Notes: generated by a model not told the origin, from the sequence alone. A stretch of 64,000 nucleotides of DNA from Xanthocytophaga agilis (GCF_030068605.1 NZ_JASJOU010000010.1:62001-126000); one strand, 5' to 3'; shown: positions 8,960 through 18,414, counted from the stretch's first letter. A program made the numbers and translations.

Positions 8960-9170
8960 ACATATTGTATGGTATAATAAAAATTATATCCTGTTTATAA
9001 TCATTTAATTTTGAGGCAAATACTACATCACTTCTATTACAATTACCTCTCACCTAAATATATACTTATTTTACAGGAAAAGTAAATCACAGACTACGAT
9101 CTTTAACGATTTTGAACAATTTTAGGCTTTTATTCATTATAACGAAAAAGGACTTTAATTATTTTTATCA

Positions 9171-10226
9171 TTGATTAACCAAGACACATTTGCTTCGCGC
9201 CTTATTGAATGGTATGAATACCACAAACGAGACCTTCCTTGGCGTCACACAAACGACCCATATCACATATGGTTGTCAGAAATCATTCTGCAGCAAACCC
9301 GAGTGAAACAGGGGCTGCCTTATTATCAGAATTTTGTAAAAGCTTTTCCAACTATATTCGATTTAGCAGCGGCACCAGAACAGGAAGTATTACGACTATG
9401 GCAGGGTCTGGGTTATTACTCTCGGGCAAGAAATATGCAGGAAACTGCTAAAGCCATTGTAAATCAACAGAATGGGTCATTCCCTAATTCATATATCGCT
9501 TTAGTAAAACTAAAAGGGATTGGTCCCTACACAGCAGCAGCCATCGCTTCTTTTGCTTTCAAAGAATCCGTAGCGGTATTAGATGGTAATGTGTTCAGGG
9601 TGCTGGCTCGATTATATGGTCTGGAAACAGATATCGCTACCAGCAAAGCTAAAACCCTATTTTCAACACTGGCCAACCAACTTATTTCTTCAGATAGCCC
9701 GGATTTGTATAATCAGGCTATCATGGAGTTTGGAGCTATTCAGTGTACACATTCTTCTCCGGATTGTTTACTATGTCCTTTTCAACAGGAATGTGAAGCA
9801 TTTCTCACAGGACGTCAAAACATCCTTCCTATAAAAAGTAAAAAAACCGTTATAAAAAATCGTTTCTTTCATTACATAGTTTTTCATGTTCAGAACCGCA
9901 TTGCAATGCGCCTGAGAGGGAGTAAAGACATTTGGCAGGGATTGTACGATTTTTGGTTGAGTGAAAACGACAGTATTCTAGACACAGATGAATTGGTAAA
10001 ACAACTTGATCTGGATTTATCTGATACCATCTATACCATCAAAGCACCTGAAAAAGCATACACACATTTATTAAGCCATCAACGTATTGAAGCCCGATTC
10101 TGGCATATACAATTAGAGGAAGTACCACAATCACAAGAAGGTCTGACATTCTATACACTTGAAGAAGTAGAACAACTTCCTAAACCTATTTTAATAAATA
10201 AGTATTTGAGTGAACATTTTTTTTAG
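9171..10226 (+). CDS. mutY: A/G-specific adenine glycosylase MutY
   Basis: MutY removes adenine mispaired with 8-oxoguanine. The 351-residue protein has the helix-hairpin-helix glycosylase domain (about 5-190) with catalytic Glu in SEIILQQT (E37), hairpin LKGIGPYTAAAI, and catalytic Asp in VLDGNVFRV (D138); the [4Fe-4S] loop is C192-X6-C199-X2-C202-X5-C208; the C-terminal MutT-like domain (about 230-350) recognises 8-oxoG. The start is a TTG at 9171; there is no in-frame ATG before the conserved WYEYHKRDLPWR. It heads the mutY-ssb-gldE row that is conserved in Bacteroidota. A nested hairpin ends the gene. Confidence 0.96.
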   Translation: MINQDTFASRLIEWYEYHKRDLPWRHTNDPYHIWLSEIILQQTRVKQGLPYYQNFVKAFPTIFDLAAAPEQEVLRLWQGLGYYSRARNMQETAKAIVNQQNGSFPNSYIALVKLKGIGPYTAAAIASFAFKESVAVLDGNVFRVLARLYGLETDIATSKAKTLFSTLANQLISSDSPDLYNQAIMEFGAIQCTHSSPDCLLCPFQQECEAFLTGRQNILPIKSKKTVIKNRFFHYIVFHVQNRIAMRLRGSKDIWQGLYDFWLSENDSILDTDELVKQLDLDLSDTIYTIKAPEKAYTHLLSHQRIEARFWHIQLEEVPQSQEGLTFYTLEEVEQLPKPILINKYLSEHFF

Positions 10227-10280
10227 CTAGTTTTAATAGAATAAGGCTACAAAAAACAATAAAGTCAATTTTTATATTTT

Positions 10281-10356
10281 GAAGTTGTTTAGGATAAGTA
10301 ATAAAGGCTCCAAAAGCTTCTTTAATAATTATCCTAAATAACTTCTTTTTCTTTTC
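10281..10356 (+). terminator. mutY terminator, long hairpin with T-rich tail
   Basis: Arms GAAGTTGTTTAGGATA (10281-10296) and TATCCTAAATAACTTC (10330-10345) pair over 16 positions with one G-U. The tail CTTTTTCTTTTC follows immediately. Weaker inner and outer arms extend the symmetry (see findings). Confidence 0.8.
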
Positions 10357-10414
10357 TGGTTTTCTTTATTGTTTTGTCATTGCATTTTCATTAAACCAAA
10401 TTAATCGTATTGAC

Positions 10415-10891
10415 ATGGCGAGTTACAACAAAATCACATTAATCGGCAATGTAGGTCGTGACCCTGAAATCCGTCAGCTAAGTCCCGATCGTAAAGTAGT
10501 TAACTTTTCTATTGCTGTTAATGATGCATACACAGATCGGAATGGTGTAAGACATGAGAAAACAGAGTGGTTTAGAATCGAGTTCTGGAATCAAAAAGCA
10601 GATGTCGTTGAAAAGTATGTACGCAAAGGCACTCAGATATTTGTAGAAGGAAAACTTAGTGTACGCACCTATCAAGATAAAGATGGCAAAGATCGTTATT
10701 CTTTAGATGTATTAGGTACTGATTTTACGCTGCTAGGCTCCCGTGAAGGAGGTGACCAGGGAGGTTCTGGATATTCTTCCGGTGGTAATTCATCTGGTTC
10801 TGGAAATACGTATACGCCACAGGCAACAACAAAAGAAATAGATCCTCCCCTACCTCCAGCAGGTGATGGCGATGATGATTTGCCCTTCTAA
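10415..10891 (+). CDS. ssb: Single-stranded DNA-binding protein
   Basis: The 158-residue SSB has the N-terminal OB fold (about 1-110: MASYNKITLIGNVGRDPEIR, then the TEWFRIEFWNQKADVVEKYV core), a Gly/Ser-rich flexible linker (about 112-140), and the acidic C-terminal tip DGDDDLPF that docks partner repair and replication proteins. It acts as a tetramer at replication forks and repair sites. It lies between mutY and gldE; about 80 bp separate it from gldE. Confidence 0.97.
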   Translation: MASYNKITLIGNVGRDPEIRQLSPDRKVVNFSIAVNDAYTDRNGVRHEKTEWFRIEFWNQKADVVEKYVRKGTQIFVEGKLSVRTYQDKDGKDRYSLDVLGTDFTLLGSREGGDQGGSGYSSGGNSSGSGNTYTPQATTKEIDPPLPPAGDGDDDLPF

Positions 10892-10970
10892 GTATTAAAT
10901 AGTTTGTAAAAGACCGATTGTAGCCTCATATTTATTACAAATACTCATCAACAAGTATGCTGGATATACT

Positions 10971-12359
10971 GTGTTCAGAATACATTTGACTATTTCATTC
11001 ATTTCTACAAACGTATTTTTTACATCTTTGGAAAATAATACAGATACAGACGATCCTTTATCGTATGGGGTGTTTGCTTTCAATATAGCAGGCACCTTAT
11101 CTGCTTTTTATATATCTATATTTGTTTTACTAATACTTTTCCTGTTTCTTTCCTCCCTCTTCTCAACTGTCGAGACATTATTTTCGTCGCAGACAAACTC
11201 AAATCAAAAAAACGATCTTAGACCTTCACTTAGCCTTCCTCCTTTTATTAATCATCTCTTTAGTAAGTCTAAACACCTTCTGGCTGTTTTACTCCTTGCA
11301 AACTATTTGCTAACAATAGCTATTACTATTTTAATTATTTATGCGGTCTGGTATACACAGAGTTCATACGAGATTGGTTTGTTGGCCAAAATAGTACTGA
11401 TTTTTATTATAAGTTTTGTTGTCATATTTTTTGAAGAAGTATTACCCAAAATTTACAAATGGAATGCCTCTCCAGTAGACAAGGCAACCTCTTATATTAT
11501 TCTTTTAGCCTGTTGTCTGCTATTTCCATTTGTATGGCTATTACTGAAAATAACACATTATATAGAGGCTTCGCTTCATAAAAAGGGATATAAGATATCT
11601 GCAGATGAACTTACTCATGTACTGGAAACCGATACTTCTTCAACTACAGAAAATGAAAAGCAGTTTCTACAGGGAATTGTAAACTTCAGTACAATTGCCT
11701 CAAAACAAATCATGCGTCCTCGTCTTGACATTACAGCATTTCCGATGGAACTGGATTTTCATGAACTTATGGACAAGATAAACAAGTCAGGTTACTCTAG
11801 GATCCCTATATATAATGACACTATTGATGAGATTGCAGGCATTTTATACATTAAAGATCTGTTGCCTTATCTAGATAAGGATGAATACTTTAATTGGAAA
11901 CATTTTCTTCGTACACCGTACTTTATTACAGAAAACAAACGAATAGATGACTTACTATATGACTTTCAGATCCGTCGTGTTCATATAGCTATAGTTGTAG
12001 ATGAATATGGTGGTACATCAGGACTTATTACTATGGAAGACATCATTGAAGAGATTCTGGGAGATATTCAGGATGAATTTGATGAAGAAGAAAAATCTTT
12101 CACTCAAATTGACACAAACACCTATGTTTTTGAAAGCAAAACTCTTCTGAATGACTTTTTTAAAATCCTGGAGATAGATTCAGAAATTTTTGATGAAGTC
12201 CGGGGAGACAGTGAGTCATTGGGAGGATTATTGCTGGAGCTATTTACTCGACTACCTCAAACAGGAGAAAAAATACGGTATAAGGACTGGACATTTTCGG
12301 TTCTTTCGGCAGACACAAAACGAATCAAACGTGTCAAAGTCACTATTGAGTCCACATAG
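10971..12359 (+). CDS. gldE: Gliding motility-associated protein GldE (CBS/CorC domains)
   Basis: A 462-residue membrane protein: three to four N-terminal membrane helices (DUF21/CNNM type, about residues 40-205), a pair of CBS domains (about 245-365, containing RIPIYNDTIDEIAGILYIKD and IAIVVDEYGGTSGLITMEDI) and a C-terminal CorC/HlyC domain (about 375-460). This is the architecture of the CorC/HlyC group. I name it gldE because of the ssb-gldE order typical of Bacteroidota; GldE supports gliding, possibly with GldD. The start shown is a GTG at 10971; a later start is possible because the first 35 residues look unlike the family. gldD, which usually follows, is missing here. Confidence 0.82.
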   Translation: MFRIHLTISFISTNVFFTSLENNTDTDDPLSYGVFAFNIAGTLSAFYISIFVLLILFLFLSSLFSTVETLFSSQTNSNQKNDLRPSLSLPPFINHLFSKSKHLLAVLLLANYLLTIAITILIIYAVWYTQSSYEIGLLAKIVLIFIISFVVIFFEEVLPKIYKWNASPVDKATSYIILLACCLLFPFVWLLLKITHYIEASLHKKGYKISADELTHVLETDTSSTTENEKQFLQGIVNFSTIASKQIMRPRLDITAFPMELDFHELMDKINKSGYSRIPIYNDTIDEIAGILYIKDLLPYLDKDEYFNWKHFLRTPYFITENKRIDDLLYDFQIRRVHIAIVVDEYGGTSGLITMEDIIEEILGDIQDEFDEEEKSFTQIDTNTYVFESKTLLNDFFKILEIDSEIFDEVRGDSESLGGLLLELFTRLPQTGEKIRYKDWTFSVLSADTKRIKRVKVTIEST

Positions 12360-12729
12360 TTTGGTCCATTCTGAAATAGTTTAACAATCACATAAATCAT
12401 CTCAAATTATAGCTAGAGACTTGCCTCCTTAGTCAACATGTACTGGATTCAAGGCAAGATGTTTAATTGATCGCAAAAGTTTTGTTGCGGTGAATTATAT
12501 GCAAAAAATATTTTGCGGTGAGTTACACCCATGAGAAAAAATGATCGGAGTTCCGATTAAAATAAAATCTCCAGTGAATACAACTCAATTTGCTTATTGA
12601 TTGAACAGATTACTTTACCACTGTTAAAAAATAGTTTGCCGTGAACTATACGCAAACTAAAAATCTTCACTAAAAGAAGTTACTTCTTTTAGTGAAGATT
12701 TGGGATAACTTTTATGTATATAAAGTAAA
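12360..12729. repeat. Intergenic region with three degenerate copies of a 21-bp motif
   Basis: No gene is seen. Three related sequences lie at 12485-12505 (TTGCGGTGAATTATATGCAAA), 12512-12531 (TTTGCGGTGAGTTACACCCA) and 12635-12657 (TTTGCCGTGAACTATACGCAAA). Copies one and three are roughly palindromic at their ends (TTTGC...GCAAA). The ABC-transporter terminator lies at 12661-12701. This is where gldD would be expected. Confidence 0.6.
12661..12701 (-). terminator. Terminator of the second ABC exporter
   Basis: A perfect 19-bp stem (12661-12679 with 12683-12701) and three-base loop. On the minus strand the stem ends in GATTT and runs into further T residues, so it ends the gene at 12730; it may also act for gldE. 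Confidence 0.88.
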
Positions 12730-14517
12730 TTATACTTCTTCCGTCTGCAATTGTTTCTCATAGAGTTCTTTATATACACCATTCTGTTGAATCAAAGATT
12801 CGTGAGTCCCCTGTTCAACAATTTGCCCTTCGTCCAGTACAATAATTTTGTCTGCTAGTTTAGCAGATGAGACCCGATGTGAAATAATCACAGAAGTACG
12901 TCCTTTCATGATACGACTCAGACTATGTAAAATTGCATTTTCGGTTTTTGTATCTACTGCAGATAACGCATCATCCAGAATTAGCAGGCGTGGTTCACGT
13001 ACGATGGCTCGAGCAATAGAAACACGTTGTTTTTGTCCACCAGAAAGAGTAATTCCTCTTTCGCCTACCCGTGTATCAAAACCTTCCGGAAAACGAACGA
13101 TATTTTCGTATAAGTCGGCATCTTTGGCTGCCTGTATAATCTGCTCTTCCGTTACGGCATCTTCTTCCAGACCAAAGCGGATATTGTTGCGAATGGAATC
13201 CGAGAACAGAAACACATCCTGAGGGACAAAACCAATTTGCCCACGTAGTGAAGGAAGGCTATATTCCCGGATATCGACGCCATCTACTCGTATCTGTCCC
13301 TGAGTAACGTCATACATACGGCAGAGCAACATTGCTATTGTACTCTTTCCTGAACCAGTAGTTCCCAACAAGGCTATCGACTGGCCTTCTCCTACCTCAA
13401 AAGATACATTATCCAGCGCCACAATACCTGAATCCGGATACACAAAGCGAACATTGTCAAAGGTTACTGTTCCCTGAATAGGCTTCACAATATTCTTTTC
13501 TGATACAATATCGGTTTTGGTTTGTAGAAACTCGTTGATACGTTGTTGAGAAGCCGCTGCACGCACAATCATACTGGTAGTAAAGCCAAGTGATGCAATA
13601 GGCCAGGTCAACTGGTACACATACATAATAAATTCTGCTATATTACCTGCTGTCAAGGAACCTGAAATCACTTCCCGCCCGCCAATGTAGATGGTAAGAA
13701 TTGTGCTTAGTCCCACTAGAGCCATAATCAGGGGATAGAAAAAGGCATCTATAGTAGTTAGTCTCAGAGATTTTGCTTTGTAATCATTGGCAGCATCCGT
13801 GAACTGTTCGGCAGAATGACTTTCCCGTACAAAAGATTTTAATACACGAATACCTGAAAAAGCTTCCTGAACGAATGTAGACAATTTAGATAGCTGAGCT
13901 TGAATACGTTCAGAGCGTCTTTCTACAGCTTCATTAACAAAATAAATACTGACTACCAAGAAAGGAAAAGGGAGCAACACATATAAGGTTAGTTTCGCAT
14001 TGACAGAAAGCATATAGCCCACAACCAGAATCACTAAGGTAACCATATTAAGCAGATACATGATGGCGGGCCCCAGGTACATACGTACCCGGCTCACATC
14101 TTCAGAAATACGTGCCATCAGATCCCCTGTGTTGTTGCGACGATAAAAACTAAGCGGAAGTGTCTGATAATGCATATAGATCTCATTTTTGAGATCATAT
14201 TCTATCAGTCTTGACATAACAATAATCGTTTGGCGCATAAAGAACAGAAAAATCCCCTTTATGACAGCCATTACCAGAATAACCACTCCATACATCAGAA
14301 TGCTTTTGGCGAACACTTCAAGAATATGCTCCTGCGCCTGAGTGCCCTGAAGCAAAAAATACTGGTCTATCGTTTCTTTTACCAGATCAAAAGCATAGCG
14401 TACTACCTGAGCAGGAACTACCGCAAATAAATTGGAAATAATTGTAAACAGTGTACCCAATAAGAGATGCCATTTGTATTTAATGAGGTACTTGTTCAGA
14501 TAGGCTAGGTGTTTCAC
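12730..14517 (-). CDS. ABC transporter ATP-binding/permease protein
   Basis: A 595-residue exporter-type half transporter: membrane domain (about 15-320) and ATPase domain (about 345-585) with Walker A LGTTGSGKS, signature LSGGQKQR, Walker B LLILDDALSAVD and H-loop IISHRVSS. The D-loop and Walker B differ from the MsbA-like protein at 1307 (DDALSAVD against DEATSSLD), a pattern common in heterodimeric multidrug exporters with one degenerate site, but no partner gene is adjacent. The start is a GTG at 14517. It is divergent from nusB with 346 bp between them. Substrate unknown. Confidence 0.88.
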   Translation of the reverse strand: MKHLAYLNKYLIKYKWHLLLGTLFTIISNLFAVVPAQVVRYAFDLVKETIDQYFLLQGTQAQEHILEVFAKSILMYGVVILVMAVIKGIFLFFMRQTIIVMSRLIEYDLKNEIYMHYQTLPLSFYRRNNTGDLMARISEDVSRVRMYLGPAIMYLLNMVTLVILVVGYMLSVNAKLTLYVLLPFPFLVVSIYFVNEAVERRSERIQAQLSKLSTFVQEAFSGIRVLKSFVRESHSAEQFTDAANDYKAKSLRLTTIDAFFYPLIMALVGLSTILTIYIGGREVISGSLTAGNIAEFIMYVYQLTWPIASLGFTTSMIVRAAASQQRINEFLQTKTDIVSEKNIVKPIQGTVTFDNVRFVYPDSGIVALDNVSFEVGEGQSIALLGTTGSGKSTIAMLLCRMYDVTQGQIRVDGVDIREYSLPSLRGQIGFVPQDVFLFSDSIRNNIRFGLEEDAVTEEQIIQAAKDADLYENIVRFPEGFDTRVGERGITLSGGQKQRVSIARAIVREPRLLILDDALSAVDTKTENAILHSLSRIMKGRTSVIISHRVSSAKLADKIIVLDEGQIVEQGTHESLIQQNGVYKELYEKQLQTEEV

Positions 14518-14863
14518 GTTGTTTTTTGATGTTTTGCGTTTGTAATATATTGGTAGTTAAGAAGCTAAAAAGCCAGTTGTTAATCTACCTGATAAGACCT
14601 CTGATAAAGTAAGAAGCAAAATTTCTCATTTTCTGTTCCTTTTATCAAATTAATAAACTTCAATCCTTGGTTCAGACATTTTTTCGTACCTTTGCGCCTG
14701 CAATTTCCGGATTATCTTTATAAAAAGCATTTTCGGAGATCGATATCCTAAAAATAAAATAAGACCTGATCATAGTGATGACGTATTTAGTAATCCAATA
14801 GATTTAATGAAAGGTCTTGTATTGAATTAAAACCTAAAAACATTTTAAAACGTTCTTTGATAG
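14518..14863. other. Divergent intergenic region before nusB
   Basis: No gene is seen. It contains the promoter at 14667-14694 and leaves nusB an untranslated leader of about 160 nt, longer than usual here. I could not recognise a riboswitch or protein-binding site in the leader. Confidence 0.5.
14667..14694 (+). promoter_or_regulatory. Bacteroidota-type promoter for the nusB operon
   Basis: TTG (14667-14669) and TACCTTTG (14687-14694) are 17 bp apart, fitting the known TTG-N17-23-TAnnTTTG consensus. Transcription would start near 14701. Confidence 0.65.
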
Positions 14864-16039
14864 ATGCTGAACCGACGAATTCTTAGGGCAAAAGCGATGC
14901 AGGCTATATATGCATATACACAAGCTGTAGAATCAGACTACCAACTGGCACTAGATACTATTGCAGATACATTTGTACCCGATCTTAATTCTATGCTACC
15001 ACAAGACCCTAAGAAGTTGGAAGGTAGCCGTCAATGGGCTACACTTTTGTTTGAAGAACATTACAAAGCCAAAGCTGTTTCGCCAGATGAGGATGCACCT
15101 GTGGAGGTACGGAAAGCAGCTAATTATGCAATTAATTTTTTTCATGCACAGTGCCAGAAGGATGCCAAGTATCTTGAACAAAGCATGATAGCCGATGCAG
15201 AAAGTATTTATGATTATTATCTGCTCTCTCTATGGTTGGTAACAGAAGTGGCAGATCAGATTTCCGTAGAAGAAGATGAGAAAAGAAACCGGATTTTAAA
15301 AGAAGCACCTTTGTCTTCCCGAGCGCTGAAACTTACAAAAAATCAGGTAGTTGACTCATTACGCAAAAGTACTACATTTCAGGATAAACGAATTCGTAGT
15401 GGCATAGACAAACTACTGGATCCGGATCTAGCACGACATTTGTTGCAGGAATTGAAAAAAGATGCAGCATATACAGCCTACCAGCAATTGGATACATCTA
15501 CATGGGAGCAGGACTGGCAGTTTATAACAGAAGTTTTAAAAGTAATTATATTCAAAAGTGAGCCTGCTGTACGTTTCTGGGAACAACTGGATAGCAACTG
15601 GAGTGGAAATGAAGATATCGTAAGAGGCATGTTTAATAAGACGATGCAGTTCGTCAAGGAAGATCCGGAAGGCTTTTCTTTACAGAAACTTTCGGCTGAC
15701 TGGGATGCTGACCGGAACTTTTTTCAGAAGCTATATAAACTTTGTATAGAAAAATTTGAAGAATATGAGACTCTGATCGCCAATAAAACAGCTAATTGGG
15801 ACGTTGAACGGGTAGCGCAGGTTGACAAAGTAATTCTGGTGATGGCCCTTGCCGAGTTGCTGAATTATCCGAGTATTCCGGTAAAAGTTTCTATCAATGA
15901 ATATATAGAATTATCTAAGGTATATAGTACACCTAAAAGCAAGCAGTTTGTAAACGGAATTTTAGATGCCCTGGCGGGTGACCTTTCTTCACAGGGAGTA
16001 TTAAAGAAATCAGGTCGTGGATTGATTGATAATAAATAA
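14864..16039 (+). CDS. nusB: Transcription antitermination factor NusB (long Bacteroidota form)
   Basis: NusB joins NusE (S10) on boxA RNA to support rRNA transcription. The 391-residue protein is more than twice the length of E. coli NusB. The N-terminus MLNRRILRAKAMQAIYAYTQ resembles the RNA-binding helix, but the conserved NusB core (KTANWDVERVAQVDKVILVM, then NYPSIPVKVSINEYIELSK and KQFVNGILDAL) is at residues about 305-380, with a long helical insertion between. This layout is normal in Bacteroidota. It starts the row nusB-ytxH-DUF1573-yajC-ybbR-coaE. Confidence 0.93.
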   Translation: MLNRRILRAKAMQAIYAYTQAVESDYQLALDTIADTFVPDLNSMLPQDPKKLEGSRQWATLLFEEHYKAKAVSPDEDAPVEVRKAANYAINFFHAQCQKDAKYLEQSMIADAESIYDYYLLSLWLVTEVADQISVEEDEKRNRILKEAPLSSRALKLTKNQVVDSLRKSTTFQDKRIRSGIDKLLDPDLARHLLQELKKDAAYTAYQQLDTSTWEQDWQFITEVLKVIIFKSEPAVRFWEQLDSNWSGNEDIVRGMFNKTMQFVKEDPEGFSLQKLSADWDADRNFFQKLYKLCIEKFEEYETLIANKTANWDVERVAQVDKVILVMALAELLNYPSIPVKVSINEYIELSKVYSTPKSKQFVNGILDALAGDLSSQGVLKKSGRGLIDNK

Positions 16040-16096
16040 TCAAGTCTATAAAATAAGTCGTTAAACTAGTTAATAACCATAAAACCATTTACATAG

Positions 16097-16399
16097 ATGA
16101 GTCGTAACACAGGAACTTTGTTGGTATTTCTGGCAGGTGCTGCCGTTGGCGCAACGTTAGGAATCTTGTATGCTCCTGATAAAGGGAAAAATACACGTGA
16201 TATATTAAGCTATCAATTAGGAAAGTATCGGGATCAGTTGCGGCAATATATAAGTGAATTGATTCAGGAAGGAAATGAATTTCCTACTGAAGCAAAATAT
16301 GAAGGAGAAAGAGTTATCAATGATGCCAGAGAAAAAGCAGAGAAATTATTGCTTGATGTAGAGACATTAATGGGACAATTGAAGAATCAGACCCGCTAA
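16097..16399 (+). CDS. YtxH domain-containing protein
   Basis: A 100-residue protein with one N-terminal Gly/Ala-rich membrane helix (about 6-27, LVFLAGAAVGATLGILYAP) followed by an amphipathic, probably coiled-coil tail. The APDKGKNTRDIL junction is the YtxH family hallmark (stress-related small membrane proteins such as B. subtilis YtxH). Exact function unknown. It sits 57 bp after nusB, and a hairpin with T-run (16408-16470) follows it. Confidence 0.85.
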   Translation: MSRNTGTLLVFLAGAAVGATLGILYAPDKGKNTRDILSYQLGKYRDQLRQYISELIQEGNEFPTEAKYEGERVINDAREKAEKLLLDVETLMGQLKNQTR

Positions 16400-16407
16400 G
16401 AAATACC

Positions 16408-16470
16408 AATGCATATAAGAATTTATCGGATGTTATATCGGATGAATATCTTATATGCATTCGTTTTTTA
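16408..16470 (+). terminator. Hairpin terminator after the ytxH-like gene
   Basis: Arms AATGCATATAAGA (16408-16420) and TCTTATATGCATT (16449-16461) are perfect over 13 bp, followed by CGTTTTTTAT. The loop contains a direct repeat of ATCGGATG. Confidence 0.75.
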
Positions 16471-16518
16471 TATCTGCACCATTAATAAATTTATTTGCTA
16501 TTCTATTGGAATCATTTT

Positions 16519-16953
16519 ATGAGAAAAATACTGATTTGTAGTACATTACTTGCAGTTTTGATCGTAACTGGCAGTTGCAGCAAACAAACAGACCAAGGCG
16601 CAGGAGAAACGGTTGTAGCTGCTTCAGAAGCGCCATACATGAAATTTGATGAAGCTTCATTTGATTTTGGAGCTATTGAACAAGGGGCAGTAGTAACTCA
16701 CACCTTTGCCTTTACCAATACTGGCAAGACACCTTTGATTATTGAACGAGCTGTTGCTTCCTGTGGATGTACTGTACCGGACTGGCCCCGTAAGCCTGTG
16801 CCTCCAGGAGCAAAAAGTGAAATCAAAGTGGAATTCAATAGCCAAGGTAAAGCAGGCCCACAACAAAAAACGATTACTGTTTATGCCAATACACAACCCA
16901 AAGAGTCCAAAGTGGTATTGGTTGGTGTAGTTAATGCAGTTCAAAATAACTAA
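16519..16953 (+). CDS. DUF1573 domain lipoprotein
   Basis: A 144-residue protein with a signal peptide ending in a lipobox-like VTGSC (Cys about 18) and one DUF1573/HYDIN-type immunoglobulin-like domain (about 40-140): FDFGAIEQGAVVTHTFAFTN, then ASCGCTVPDWP and PPGAKSEIKVEFNS. Such domains are common extracytoplasmic modules in Bacteroidota with unknown roles. I chose the ATG at 16519; the frame is open from 16495 but the extra eight residues weaken the signal peptide. It lies between a terminator and yajC. Confidence 0.88.
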   Translation: MRKILICSTLLAVLIVTGSCSKQTDQGAGETVVAASEAPYMKFDEASFDFGAIEQGAVVTHTFAFTNTGKTPLIIERAVASCGCTVPDWPRKPVPPGAKSEIKVEFNSQGKAGPQQKTITVYANTQPKESKVVLVGVVNAVQNN

Positions 16954-16988
16954 TTCGCATAAGGATACCTTAGGCATTTACAAAATGG

Positions 16989-16996
16989 TATCTTTG
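16989..16996 (+). promoter_or_regulatory. Possible -7 element upstream of yajC
   Basis: TATCTTTG matches TAnnTTTG 47 bp upstream of the yajC start. No convincing -33 TTG is present, so confidence is limited. Confidence 0.4.
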
Positions 16997-17042
16997 TGAT
17001 ATACTTCTAATTCTTTTCAAATAAATAAACCTTCTAAAATCA

Positions 17043-17384
17043 ATGAACTTTACATCTGTTTTATTGCAGGCAGCTGGCGGTGGCGGTGGTAGTACAATGC
17101 TTATATTGATGGGAGCCATGTTTGTGGTAATGTATTTCTTTATGATTCGTCCACAACAGAAACGCCAGAAAGATGCAGTTAAATTTCGCGACTCGCTGAA
17201 AAAAGGCGATATGGTAGTGACCATCGGGGGCGCACACGGTAAAGTAGTAGAAGTTGATAATGATACTATTACACTGGATATTGATCGTGGTGTAAGGGTA
17301 AAATTTGAAAAATCTGCTATTTCTCAGGAATCAAGTAAAAAATATGCTCAAGCTGCTACTACCGAAGTAGCAGAGACTAAATAA
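17043..17384 (+). CDS. yajC: Preprotein translocase subunit YajC
   Basis: A 113-residue accessory subunit of the SecDF-YajC complex. One membrane helix (about 18-37) is followed by the family motif FFMIRPQQKRQKD and the cytosolic core LKKGDMVVTIGGAHGKVVEVD. Start and length are normal. It precedes the YbbR-like protein and coaE in the same direction. Confidence 0.95.
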   Translation: MNFTSVLLQAAGGGGGSTMLILMGAMFVVMYFFMIRPQQKRQKDAVKFRDSLKKGDMVVTIGGAHGKVVEVDNDTITLDIDRGVRVKFEKSAISQESSKKYAQAATTEVAETK

Positions 17385-17448
17385 TCCCTTATGTTACGTG
17401 TCAGATGGGTGTGCCTGATATGCCCATCTGATTACAAATCTGGCAGGA

Positions 17449-18414
17449 ATGATTGATCAGAAAAATATTTGGCGTAAACTTCTCCGATCCCTGGTAGTGA
17501 CCCGCAGTGCTGAATTTCCGGTAGTCGCACTGTGTTTTCTTGCCGCCACCACATTCTGGTTTTTAAATGCTCTAAATAAAGAGTATACGACCAAGATTAC
17601 CTATCCTATTGAATTTGAATACGATAAAGAACAATTCGTTTCTACAGTTCCCCTCCCTTCACAGATTACACTCAATGTAACTGGTTACGGATGGACCCTT
17701 CTGCGTAAAACGTTGGGTATCGATACACAACCTATTGTATATCATTTCGAAAATCCTCTGAAAACAGCTTTCATTACCAGACATGTATTACTTCCGGCTG
17801 TAACTGAACAGCTTAAAGAGGCTAAAATCAATTATATCGAAAATGACACTATTCCGGTAGCATTTGATAAAAAAATACAGCGAAAGGTAGCCTTGCAGGT
17901 AGATAATCTTCAACTGGAGTTAAAAGAAAATTATTTTATTACAGATACTGTACAGATTTCACCTGATACTATCACGTTTGAGGGGCCTGCTCAATTTATC
18001 AAAGAACTGCCAGATCTGCTGATTATCAATGTGCCTGGTAAAAATATTGACGAGGACTATGAAGAGGAAGTGACAATCAACTATACACAGAATCCGTTGA
18101 TTTCGCTGAGTAGTGATAAAGTGACCGTGCGTTTTCGCGTACGAGAGTTTATGCAACAGACAAAAGAGGTACCTGTTGAGGCACTTCGCCTGGCTTCCAA
18201 CAAACTACTGCACTTACCTAATCAGAAAGTGGAAGTTGATTATTGGCTCTTACCTGAAGATGAACCTAAAACTACTGCTCAGAACTTTGGGGTAGTCGCT
18301 GATCTATCCAAATGGAATAAAGCCGATTCTTCTATAGCGTTAACTCTTATCAAAAAGCCTGACTGGGTACGAAATGTAACTCTCCATCCTGCTACGTTAA
18401 AGCTGGTTAAATAA
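17449..18414 (+). CDS. YbbR-like (CdaR-related) domain protein
   Basis: A 321-residue protein with one membrane anchor near residues 23-40 (FPVVALCFLAATTFWFLNAL) and an extracytoplasmic part of YbbR-like beta-rich domains (about 45-125 and 140-230, the second containing ISPDTITFEGPAQFIKELPD). In Firmicutes YbbR/CdaR proteins control the c-di-AMP cyclase CdaA; in Bacteroidota this position between yajC and coaE is conserved but the function is not established. The gene is followed by coaE after 34 bp, likely one transcript. Confidence 0.82.
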   Translation: MIDQKNIWRKLLRSLVVTRSAEFPVVALCFLAATTFWFLNALNKEYTTKITYPIEFEYDKEQFVSTVPLPSQITLNVTGYGWTLLRKTLGIDTQPIVYHFENPLKTAFITRHVLLPAVTEQLKEAKINYIENDTIPVAFDKKIQRKVALQVDNLQLELKENYFITDTVQISPDTITFEGPAQFIKELPDLLIINVPGKNIDEDYEEEVTINYTQNPLISLSSDKVTVRFRVREFMQQTKEVPVEALRLASNKLLHLPNQKVEVDYWLLPEDEPKTTAQNFGVVADLSKWNKADSSIALTLIKKPDWVRNVTLHPATLKLVK

